Under the pieces are notes generated by a model that worked only from the letters and a program-made list of their open reading frames with translations, made no database searches and was not told the DNA's origin. This document shows positions 47,230-57,525 of a stretch of DNA of 64,000 nt, piece by piece (within the stretch, counting starts at the first letter, position 1; every line of letters starts with the position of its first letter). The position numbers were made by a program, and so were the translations under genes. This DNA comes from Manihot esculenta (taxonomy: Eukaryota > Streptophyta > Magnoliopsida > Malpighiales > Euphorbiaceae): assembly GCF_001659605.2 (NCBI RefSeq), contig NC_035164.2:19500000-19563999 (forward strand), read 5' to 3'.

Positions 47230-49051
47230 CTGGAAACACAACATATAACATACCACTTTAGCACATAAACATCACATAGCACTCATACACATGCAACACT
47301 CATGGCAAATTATAACAAATAGGACTCAAGACCCTATCCTAGTGGACATGATTTCCTATTGTGCTTGACCACTTCTAACCTGTCTGAGCCCAACACTGTC
47401 TCTATAGGTCCGATCATATGAACCTAGGGCTCTGATACCAATCTGTAACGACCCCAAAATGGATCGTCACCGGCGCTAGGATTCAGGTCGGCTTAAGGCC
47501 GCCAGAACCCGTAGCAAGCCTGCTATACTCTCTGTGTACCTGTAAATCTCATACATGATCATACATTGTTTGTGAAAATAAAACTCTTTTCTGAACCAAG
47601 GCTTAACCTGTGCATGCACTATCTCTGTACTCTGTACTCATGTACTCTGTACTCTGTATCCCTGACTAGAGCTTGCTCTAGATGGGTAAACTCATACCTG
47701 TTAAGCCTGGTTTTCACATACAGGAAAACATATATACATATACAGATCATGTACAAAACATACATCACTAGGTCAAGCAACAACTATTACATCTCTTTAA
47801 TATTACATGTCCATTCTAAGCTATTACAGATCTCTTTACTTTTTCTGTACTCTGCTGGACTGTCCCTGTACACTGTACACTGAACCTGCAAAACTGGGGT
47901 TAAGGGAGTGGGATGAGCTCTATAGCCCAGTGAGTAGAACAGTAAAACATCTCAGTAAAATATGATCTCATGGAATGCACCATATCACAGACAAGCCACA
48001 TCAAGAGTAAACCTGTCACCACATAGTCCCAGTAACTCTGTGCCAGGGCGTAGAATCGAGCACCTGGTCTTCCTGTCATATATGTATATGTGTATATAAC
48101 ACCTGTGTACTTACCATTGCCAGGGCGTAGTCAAAGGCTCCTGGACTTTACTATATACCTGCCAGGGCGTAGTCAAAGGCTCCTGGACTTCTCTATACCT
48201 GCCAGGGCGTAGTCAAAGGCTCCTGGACTTCCTGTCTGAGACTATTGGATCATTCAGCATTCACTCACATCACCAAATAACGATGCAATGCAACAGATTC
48301 GTGAATACTAATGCAAGCAACCTATGGCATAAACATGATGCATGAGATATGCTACAAGCAGTTTGTGGTTCAATTAAAAGTCATAAGTTTAGTTCCACTC
48401 ACCTCTGGCTATATGGACTGACTAACTCTGCAGGCTCTGAACCTCTGGAGCAGTACTCACTGCTGCTCTCTCTGGTTCCTCTGGTCTGTATAAACACATA
48501 AATAAAATCACTCTAGTGACCTACCCAAGAATCCCCTTAAGCTCACTTTAAAACTCATGCAAAGCATGCAAAAGAAAGCTGGACAGAACACTTTCGGCGG
48601 CAGGTTCGGCGGCCGAATGTCCTCTCCAAAGACGAAACTCAAGCACCTTCGGCGGCCGAATCCCCCAAACAGAGCCGAACATGCAAAAACACTCGGGGGC
48701 AAGCTGTGGCAACCAAGCCACCATGCAAGAGGTTCGGCGGCCGAATGAACCTTCGGCTGCCGAACCTGAGTTCATCCAGAACTCAGCTTCAACGGCAAAC
48801 CATCTTCTCCTTCCCTTCAACCACTCAAACCATATATACTCCAACTCCTCAACACACATATACTCAAGTATATGCTCACAGGGGTCCAAAACTATCTACT
48901 AACCCCAAACAACAAATCAAACATAACACAGAAACAAGTATACATGCATAACGCATCAAAACCACCCTTTATCACCTAAACATGCATCTCTCTCCACAAC
49001 TGCCATAAAATCGTCAGAAAACAAAAACACATGTTCAAGAGCATCACTTAC
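47230..49051 (-). other. Element D unit 2 candidate two-intron leader
   Basis: Donor AGGAG|GTAAGT (intron starts 49051), acceptor TATACAG|A (ends 48486), mini-exon 48403-48485 (83 nt), donor AGAG|GTGAGT (starts 48402), acceptor TTTCCAG (ends 47230), gag ATG 47222. Because unit 2 is intact, it is the best copy in which to look for spliced transcripts. Confidence 0.5.
47429..47440 (-). other. Element D unit 2 primer binding site
   Basis: TGGTATCAGAGC on the minus strand, three bases inside LTR3; intact. Confidence 0.92.
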
Positions 49052-49578
49052 CTCCTATAACAAGAAGATGAACACTCTGAACAAGGGAAACGGATTAACT
49101 CTCCTCAAACGCTCAAACTCTCACAAACTTAGCTTTTTGCTGCAAAACAGTCAAACCCTCAAAACATTCTGCATGAGCTGCTCAAACTCAGCAAATAAAC
49201 CAGGGGAGACGTGGCCAACTTCTGGACATGATCTGGTGATAACACCTGTCCACAATGCTGACTAAGGGATACCAACCTGCTGACCAAGCAACTCAGCGTC
49301 GGCTGCCAAAGCGCATGCAAATCCATGCAACATTCGGGGGCCGAACTTACCTTCGGAAGCCGAACACTTTCGGCGGCCGAACTTACCTTCGGCGGCCGAA
49401 CTTGGCTCAACTGCCTTAGGTCCTTTCAACTCAAAACTCACTTCTATTACTCTAACACATCAACACAAAACACACTACTTTAGTACACCATAAATCCTAC
49501 CTGGTTTATAGAATTCCGACACCCCGGATTCCACCAACTAATAGGAATTCCGGTGCCGGACTTTAGCTGGGTATTACA
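47444..49578 (-). repeat. Element D LTR3
   Basis: 2135 bp. It is 12 bp shorter than LTR1 and LTR2 because one GGCGGCACCTTC unit is missing in the palindrome cluster near 48650. It is 5' LTR to unit 2 and 3' LTR to the truncated unit 3. Confidence 0.93.
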
Positions 49579-49660
49579 TTCTCCCCTCCTTAAGAACATT
49601 CGTCCTCGGATGTTCCTAACATAATAAAAACAAAACACATGAAACGGAGAAAAACTAACC

Positions 49661-50238
49661 TCAAAACAAATGTGGATACTGCTGGAGCATAGACTCCCGC
49701 GTCTCCCAAGTGCACTCTTCTAGATTATGGTGGTTCCATAGCACTTTCACCATCGGAATCTCCTTGTTCCTTAGCTGTCTGATCTGCGTGTCTAGAATCC
49801 GCACTGGCTGCTCTATATAGGTGAGATCCGTATGAATCTCCACCTCAGGCTCACTCAGAACCTGATTCGGATCTGACACAAACTGTCGTAGCATAGAAAC
49901 ATGAAATACCGGGTGAATTCTCTCCATAGAAGCAGGTAAATCCAGCTTATACGACACATTTCCGATCCTCTGCAACACCTCAAAGGGTCCAATGTACCGT
50001 GGAGCCAATTTACCTTTCTTTCCAAAACGAACCACTCCTTTCATTGGAGACACTTTTAGCAATACCCAATTACCCTCTTGAAACTCTAACTGCTTCCTGC
50101 GAACGTCGGCATAACTTTTCTGTCTACTCTGAGCTGTTTTGATTCTCTCTCTGATCATGGGCACCATTCTACTGGTAATGTCTACTAACTCTGGCCCTGC
50201 AAGAGCCTTCTCTCCTACCTCTTCCCAGCAAACAGGGG
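49661..50238 (-). pseudogene. Element D unit 3: integrase C-terminus and chromodomain fragment
   Basis: About 190 codons, equivalent to residues 1440-1631 of the unit 2 polyprotein ([14 protein letters not shown] to the chromodomain end), with one visible substitution (Lys for Arg near residue 1473). Upstream it is fused at 50239-50241 to the interior of element E's LTR, so integrase catalytic domain, RT and gag are gone. A polypurine tract and hairpin (49579-49615) precede LTR3. Confidence 0.92.
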
Positions 50239-50289
50239 AACATGCGTTGTGGGGGCACGTTAGGCCGCCGAAAGGTGGTAAGGACAGCC

Positions 50290-50299
50290 CTATAAAAGG
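50290..50299 (+). promoter_or_regulatory. Element E 5' LTR TATA box
   Basis: CTATAAAAGG, 50 bases downstream of the deletion scar. The 3' LTR equivalent is at 57872-57881. If active, transcription would read into the inverted gag in antisense. Confidence 0.65.
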
Positions 50300-51412
50300 A
50301 CCCCATGGCCGAAACGGACAAGCTTTTCTTCCCATTTTCGGCCAAGGTGAGTTCTCCACCGCCCCTCCTCTGTTTTGAGCTTCTCCCTTCGAGATTTCAT
50401 GTTTTTCTTATGAGTTTTCATCTTGTTTTGAAGATTTTCGAGTTTAAAGCAAGTTTTGGAGCTTTGAGGTTCAAGAACTCAAATCTCTCCCATCTTCGAG
50501 CTAGGGTCATTTTCCTCTTGATCTTCAAGAGGTAAGGGCCGATCTTGAGCTCACTATATGTGTTTAACAAGTTTTAAGTTGATTCTTGAAGTAGAAATGC
50601 TTGTGTAGGGTTTTATGAGTTTTTGGGTTTTTGTTGGTTTATGGGCAATGTATGTTGGATTTGTGTTGTTTGATGTGTTGTAGATGGGGTTTTAGATGGT
50701 TTGAAGCCCCTAGGAGCTTGTATGCTTGAGTATGTGTGTTGTAGAATAGGTTTGTGCATGTTTGTAAGGTTTGGGAGGCATTGGAGGCAAGAGGAGCCAA
50801 GTTTCTACCCTCTGGCAGAAACCAGGTTCGACAGCCGAAGGACTTTCGGCCGCCGAACATGGCTGGGGAGGCAAGCCTTTCGGCTGCCGAAGCCTGCCCC
50901 CGAAAGGAGACTTTCGTCTCTATCTGGGAGTTTCGGCCGCCGAACCTGCCTGACTTTCGGCTCTGGAGGGACTTTCGTCTGCCGAACCTGTCGCCGAAAG
51001 TGCCCTGTTCAGCCTTCCTTTGCATGTTTTTGCATGATTGTTTTGAGGTGTTTTTGGGGGTTTTTGGGGGATGTTTTTAGAGTTATGTTCTAGTTGTTAG
51101 GTCCCTCATTTGAGTCCACCTGTGTAGGTTCGGACCCGAGGAATCGAGGACCCCAGCAGTGAGTTCAGCTACTTCTGAGTCAGTAGAGCTTCAGCCAGAG
51201 GTGAGTAGAATAAACCTTTACGATTTAAAGCAAATAAATTATAAAGTTTTTAGCATGTTCATGCATCATGAATACCATGTGATGAATTAGGTTGCTTGAT
51301 TAGAATTCACGAATATGTTGCATTGCATTTATGATGTTGATGTGGATTGGTTATTGGATGATCCTTTAGTCCTCATATGGTATGATGATGTTACGGCATG
51401 ATACGGTATGGA

Positions 51413-51560
51413 AGTCCAGGTTGTACCCATTCTACGTCCCTGGCACGATGTAAGAGAAAGTCCAGGTTGTACCCATTCTACGTCCCTGGCACCTTGGAAT
51501 GCTATGTTATGTTATGTTAAGAGAAAGACCGGTTGACCCATTCTACGTCCCTGCATTTTG
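51413..51560. repeat. CCAGG/CCTGG tandem repeats in E 5' LTR
   Basis: Two full units from GTCCAGGTTGTACCC to CGTCCCTGGCAC plus a decayed third. The 3' LTR (59008-59105) has only one full unit plus the decayed one, so copy number changed after insertion or during reverse transcription. Confidence 0.85.
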
Positions 51561-52203
51561 GAATGTAGAGGACTATTGGTGACAATACCATCCGAGATGT
51601 GATTTGTTGTGATGTGTTGCATTACATGATGGCATGAGAATTTAAATGTTGTTTTTCACTATTCTGCTCACTGGGCTCTTGTAGCTTACCCCTTTTCCCT
51701 AATCCCCCAGGATTGCAGGTACGGGCTAGACAGAGAAGTCAAGGAGAGTAAAGTCATGTATTTGTAATAGATAGAAGTGGACATGATAAATTGTAAGATG
51801 ATGTAAAGTTTGAATAGTCATGTTATGTATAATGATATTGAGGATTAGAAGTTGTGCTTGACCCTATGGATGTTGTTATCCCTTTTAATACATGATCTTA
51901 GATGTTTTATGCTGTTTATGTAAACCAACTCAACACATGTTATGCCACCCATTGGGGGCATTGATGAGATCCCACAGAGGGGTCAAGGTTATGGTTATGT
52001 TTATGTTTAGTGCATGTACAGGTTGAGTTTGGTGTATGAGAAAATGTATGAAAGAAAAATTTTAAATTTTCTATGTATATTGTTGATCATGTATGGGATT
52101 AAACAGGTTTACAGGTTATGTCAGGCTTGCTACGGGTCCCGGCGGCCTTAAGCCGATCTGGATCCTAGTGCCGATAGCGGTCCGATTTTCGGGTCGTTAC
52201 AGA

Positions 52204-54162
52204 ACCTCTCCTGTCTCCCCTGAAGACCACCTCTGACCCATCCTGACCTCTGAACCTGACTACCTTGTCCCTGCAGTCCAAGGTAGCACCATGGGTAGAT
52301 AACCAGTCCATCCCTAGAATGACGTCAAAATCTGTCAAGTCTAGAACCACAAGGTCGGCGGAAAGGCATCTTCCCTCAACAAAGACTGGGCTGCACTGGC
52401 AGACTAACTCTGCCACTGATGGATCACACTTGGGTCCACTGACCCAGAGAGGACACTCTAACTCAGAGATCATCAACCCCAACCTCTGGACGGCTCTCGG
52501 AGCTATAAAAGAATGAGATGCACCAGGGTCCATCAAGGCATACACATCTGAACAACCAATGACTAAGTTACCTGCCACCACGGTGTTAGATGCATTTACC
52601 TCCTGTTGAGTCATTGTGAAGATCCGTGCTGGAGCTGATCGACCTTCACCTCTGAAACCCGCTGAAGAAGAGGCTGCCCCTCTCCCTCTGGCTCTGCCAC
52701 TGGCCTGAGTCATGGCTGGAGCTGCTGGCTGAGCCACACTACCAGAAGCTTTCTGCTGAGACTGTGCTCCAAAAGCTGCCCTAGGACACTCCCGAGCCAT
52801 GTGTCCCTCTTGCCCGCATCTGAAACAGGCTGATGTCCCAGCCCGGCAAACTCCCCTGTGTGGCCTACTACACTTTGCACAAACTGCATTATCCGCACCA
52901 GAGCTCGAGCCACTCCCTAGTCCCAGACTGGACTTGACTTTGTTCCAGAACTTGTTCTTCTTGGGCTTCCTAGTGGTGTTACTCCACTTTTTGCTACCTG
53001 AAGCTGTTGCACTCAGAGAAGAAGAGCCTGGGGTCTTGGAACCAGAAGACTGTGCCACTGACTGTCTGATTGTTCCCTGAACGATGGCACTGGCCTCCAT
53101 TTTCCGGGCCATATCCACTATGGCATGGAAGCTCTCCCTATCTGCTGACTGGATCAAGGAGGAATATCTAGAGTGGAGTTTCATGATATACCTCCTTGAC
53201 CTTTTCTGGTCCGAGTCAAGATTTTGCCTTGCAAATGGCAACAGCTCCAAGAATCTGTCTGTGAACTCCTCTACACCCATCTCATCAGTCTGCCTCAACT
53301 GTTCAAACTCTATCATCTTCAGCTCCCTTGAACTATCTGGGAAAGCCCATCCTGCAAACTCGTTTGCAAACTCCTCCCAAGACATGCTGTCTACTCTCGG
53401 GTTCATATAATTCTTGAACCACTCTCGTCCCTTCTTGCACTTAAGCGTGAACCCAGCCATCTGAATGGTTCTACTGTCATCAGCCCCGATCTCATCTGTG
53501 ATCACCTTAACCCTTTCAAGATACACAAATGGGTCATCCCCTTTTTCATACTGAGGAGCACCCAGTTTCATGTAGTCGGTCATCTTGACCTTGCTCCCAC
53601 CGGCTGAGCTAGGTCTAGAAGGTTGAGTAACTGGGGCTGCTGGTTCTGTAGGTGGTGGAGGTGGGGGTGCAGCATTCCCCGAGGTGGGGTTTGCCGGGTG
53701 AGGATAAAAGGGTGAGCGTGGATAAGCTGGGTACTGGGGGTGAGGTGGATAGAAAGGTGGATAGGGCATGTAGGTAGGGTAGGGGCTAAAGCTGGAGTAA
53801 TCCAATGTGCCTCCCATCGGATACCCTGAACCCTGTGGGAAGGGTGGATAATGGGGTGGAAAACCATACCCTGAGGCCTGATCGCCTCCCTGTGACTCCC
53901 CTGTCCCTTCTTCCGTCATGCTGACATCCAGATTTCCATCCCTCCTCTGGTCTTCTTCCATAACCTCCCTCACATCTGAAGAACTTCCTCCTCTATCTGT
54001 CCCCCTTCTGCTAGCATCAAAAGACCTTCTAGGGTCCCTTGACGCTCTTTCTCTGCTTGATCTACATGACATTGCCCTAGGCAATGCAGGAGGACGGGCG
54101 CTCGTGCCCTCATCCTCAGGTGGCACTCCAGTCAATCGTGCAGATCGACGAGTTCCCCTCAT
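52204..54162 (-). pseudogene. Element E gag-protease, inverted segment with open frame
   Basis: The minus-strand ATG at 54162 starts an open frame of about 650 codons covering the conserved [12 protein letters not shown] start, Gag core, CAKCSRPHRGVC motif, zinc knuckle [14 protein letters not shown], and protease through [10 protein letters not shown] and [11 protein letters not shown]. The frame then runs across the inversion boundary into LTR sequence and stops at 52165. It lies opposite to E's own pol gene, so Gag and Pol can no longer be joined. The absence of stops suggests the inversion is recent. A pyrimidine-rich CAG acceptor-like site precedes the ATG, but no LTR promoter is now correctly placed for it. 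Confidence 0.92.
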
Positions 54163-54408
54163 CCTGTTTTCTGAAAGGCAGCACATAACAAGCAAACATT
54201 AGCATCATATGGTTCATGTGGGCACACATGAACCCTCATCACATACATCACATATCATTAATGCACATGCATATAATCATGGCATTTCACATCATCATGC
54301 AAGACAGGACTCCACATCCTATCCTAGTGGGCATGATCTTCCTATTGTGCTTGACCTTCTATAACATCTATGAGCCTGACACTCTAGGTCCGACCATATG
54401 AACCTAGG

Positions 54409-54417
54409 GCTCTGATA
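54409..54417 (-). other. Element E right inversion junction in the primer binding site
   Basis: On the minus strand the PBS reads only as TATCAGAGC before changing into protease sequence (TCAGCTCTTC on the plus strand). TCTGATA at 54411-54417 belongs to both parents: it is in the protease gene and is the reverse complement of TATCAGA in the PBS. Confidence 0.88.
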
Positions 54418-57417
54418 TCAGCTCTTCAGGCTCGTAGGTTGCTTAGGAAGGGATGTCAGGGGTATTTGGCTCATGTGAGAGAGCTTAGCAGTCAGGTTAG
54501 AGAGCCCGCCTCGGTGCCAGTGGTTAGAGAGTTTCTAGACGTCTTCCCAGACGAGCTGCCAGGTTTACCACCTGCTAGGGAGATAGAGTTCGAGATAGAA
54601 CTGATGCCTGGAACCCGACCGATCTCTATCCCTCCCTACAGGATGGCTCCAGCCGAGTTGAAAGAATTGAAGGAACAGTTGCAAGAGCTGGTAGAAAAGG
54701 GCTTCATCCGACCGAGCACCTCTCCTTGGGGTGCACCAGTCTTGTTTGTGAGAAAGAAAGATGGATCCCTTAGACTTTGTATCGACTACAGGCAGTTGAA
54801 CAAAGTCACTACCAAGAATAAATACCCATTGCCATGGATCGACGATCTATTTGACCAGCTAGCAGGAGCGGGTTGTTTCTCCAAAATAGATCTGAGATCT
54901 GGGTATCATCAGCTGAGGATCAGAGAAGAAGATGTGCCAAAGACAGCTTTCAGGACCAGATATGGGCATTTTGAGTTCCTTGTAATGCCGTTCGGGTTAA
55001 CCAACGCCCCTGTAGCATTCATGGATCTCATGAACAGAGTGTTTAGCCAATACCTGGATCACTTTGTTATTGTCTTCATAGATGATATCTTAGTGTATTC
55101 CAGGAATGCAGAGGAGCATGCCCATCATCTGAGGTTGGTTCTGCAGACCTTGAGGGAACATGGCTTGTACGCCAAGTTCTCCAAGTGTGAGTTCTGGTTG
55201 AGGAGCATCTCATTCTTGGGGCATGTAGTGTCAGAGAATGGAATAGAGGTGGACCCCAAGAAGGTAGAAGCTGTGGCTAACTGGCCTAGACCCACTTCAG
55301 TGACGGAGATCAGGAGTTTCTTGGGTTTGGCAGGTTACTACAGGAGGTTCGTCCAGGACTTCTCAAAAGTTGCAGCTCCTCTGACCAGACTAACCAGGAA
55401 GAATCAGAAGTTTATGTGGACCGACCAGTGCGAAGAGATTTTTGAAGAGCTTAAGAAGAGGTTGACTTCAGCACCAGTGTTAGCTCTGCCATCTAGTGAT
55501 GAGAACTTTACAGTCTTTTGTGATGCGTCTCGTGTGGGACTGGGTTGTGTACTAATGCAGAATGAGAGGGTGATTGCTTATGCTTCTAGGCAGCTGAAGA
55601 AGCATGAGTTGAATTACCCCACACATGACCTAGAGATGGCAGCAGTAATCTTTGCACTCAAGATGTGGAGGCACTACCTCTATGGGGTAAAATGTGAGAT
55701 CTTTACAGATCATAAGAGCCTGCAGTACATCCTGAGTCAAAGAGATTTGAACTTGAGACAGAGGAGATGGGTAGAACTGCTGAGTGATTATGATTGCAAG
55801 ATTCAGTATCATCCGGGTAAGGCGAATGTTGTGGCAGACGCCCTAAGCCGGAAGTCACTAGGCAGTTTATCCCACATCACGGCTGAGAGGAGACCAGTGG
55901 TGAAGGAGTTTTACAAGCTTATTGATGAAGGTCTACAGTTAGAGTTGTCTGGTACAGGTGCTTTAGTGGCCCAGATGAGAGTGACACCTGTGTTTCTAGA
56001 GCAAGTGGCTCAGAAACAGCATGAGGACCCAGAGTTAGTGAAGATTGCCGGGACTGTTCAGTCAGGCAAGGACAATGAGTTCAGATTTGACAGCAAGGGG
56101 ATCCTCCGCTATGGGAGTCGACTTTGTGTACCAGATGACATAGGGCTAAAGGGAGACATTATGAGAGAGGCTCATAATGCAAGATACAGCGTTCACCCCG
56201 GAGCCACCAAGATGTATCAAGATCTGAAGAAAGTTTATTGGTGGCCAGCGATGAAGAAAGAAGTGGCACAGTTTGTGTCAGCCTGCGAAGTGTGTCAGAG
56301 GGTGAAGCTGGAACATCAGAAGCCGGCTGGAATGCTTAACCCGCTACCTATTCCAGAGTGGAAATGGGAGAATATAGCTATAGACTTCATAGTGGGGTTA
56401 CCGGCAACGTCCAACAGATTGGACTCCATATGGGTGATTGTGGACAGACTCACCAAATCTGCTCACTTCATCCCTGTCAGGAGTGGCTATTCTGTGGACA
56501 AGTTGGCGCAGGTATATGTTGATGAGATCGTCAGGCTGCATGGGGTTCCTGTTTCAATAGTGTCTGATAGAGGGCCCCAGTTCACCTCCAGGTTTTGGCG
56601 GAGTCTGCAGAATGCCATGGGTACTAGGTTGGATTTCAGTACTGCCTTCCACCCCCAGACGGACGGACAGTCCGAAAGGACCATCCAGACTATCGAGGAT
56701 ATGCTCAGAATGTGTGTGCTGGATTTTGGCGGTTCTTGGAGGCAGCATCTACCTTTGGTGGAGTTTGCCTACAATAACAGCCATCATGCTAGCATCGGGA
56801 TGGCTCCATATGAAGCTTTATAAGGAAGGAAGTGCAGGTCACCTGTTTGCTGGGAGGAAATTGGAGAGAAGGCCTTAGCAGGGCCTGAGCTAGTAGAGAT
56901 TACCAGCAAGGTGGTACCCATAATCAGAGAAAGGATCAAGACTGCTGCAAGCAGACAGAAGAGTTATGCAGACATCCGCAGACGGCAAGTAGAGTTTCAG
57001 GAGGGGGATCTGGTATTGCTCAAGGTGTCTCCAATGAAAGGAGTGGTTCGCTTTGGGAAGAAAGGTAAACTAGCCCCACGATACATCGGACCCTTTGAAA
57101 TCTTGCAAAAGGTTGGGAATGTGTCGTACAAGCTAGATTTGCCTGCTTCAATGGAAAGAATCCATCCGGTTTTCCATGTTTCGATGTTGATGAAGTTTGT
57201 GTCAGATCCGGGCAAGGTTCTTAGTGAGCCTAATGTGGAGGTCCAAGAGGATCTCATCTATGTTGAACAGCCAGTACGGATCATAGACACCCAGATCAGA
57301 AAGCCAAGGAACAAGGAAATCCCGATGGTGAAAGTCCTGTGGAACCACCACAATATGGAAGAATGTACTTGGGAGACACGGGAGTCCATGCTCCAGCAAT
57401 ACCCTTATCTTTTCTGA
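54418..57417 (+). pseudogene. Element E RT, RNase H, integrase, chromodomain (detached Pol)
   Basis: The frame starts inside the protease/RT linker ([14 protein letters not shown]), directly at the inversion junction, with no gag start. RT with intact [10 protein letters not shown] (about 55075-55104), RNase H ([19 protein letters not shown]), integrase HHCC and DDE (DRGPQF about 56570, SERTIQT about 56670) are open to 56820. There TAA (56821-56823) replaces the TAC of the sister LYGRKC motif. The frame then continues open through GPF and chromodomain to 57417. One base change therefore splits an otherwise complete Pol. Very similar to B and C, so the same subfamily. Confidence 0.92.
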
Positions 57418-57488
57418 GGTTTGTTCCTTGTGAGTTTTATGTGCTTTGTATGTATGATATGTGTATGCCATGCTACGCGTTATTTGAG

Positions 57489-57525
57489 GAACATTCGGGG
57501 ATGAATGTTCTTAAGGGGGGGAGAA
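57489..57525 (+). other. Element E hairpin and polypurine tract
   Basis: Arms GAACATTCG and TGAATGTTC around GGGA (57489-57510), one mismatch, followed by AAGGGGGGGAGAA up to the 3' LTR. Confidence 0.87.

Larger units (their letters stand above)
32753..50239 (-). mobile_element. Element D: tandem gypsy array (three LTRs, two full and one partial internal region)
   Basis: On the minus strand the array reads, from the right: partial internal (50239-49579), LTR3 (47444-49578), internal 2 (42245-47443), LTR2 (40098-42244), internal 1 (34900-40097), LTR1 (32753-34899). Units repeat every 7345-7346 bp with very few differences. The left edge has the pentamer ATCGA and C's LTR; the right edge is lost in a deletion fused to element E. 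Such LTR-internal-LTR-internal-LTR arrays usually form by unequal recombination between LTRs. A collapsed or duplicated assembly is the main alternative, although unit-specific differences argue against a pure artefact. Confidence 0.88.
50240..52201 (+). repeat. Element E 5' LTR, truncated at its start
   Basis: Matches the 3' LTR from about 57823. It retains TATA (50290-50299), donor-like AAGAG|GTAAG (50531/50532), second palindrome cluster (50824-51000), mini-exon block (51128-51200) and CCAGG repeats (51413-51560). It has one more 44-bp repeat unit than the 3' LTR. The upstream palindrome cluster is lost except for its last copy. Confidence 0.92.

Noticed and set aside
52165..54195. A separate minus-strand retrotransposon between 52202 and 54417
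   Set aside because: There is no LTR at either end, the sequence belongs to the same subfamily as E's pol, and both edges fit an inversion of E's own PBS-gag-protease segment.
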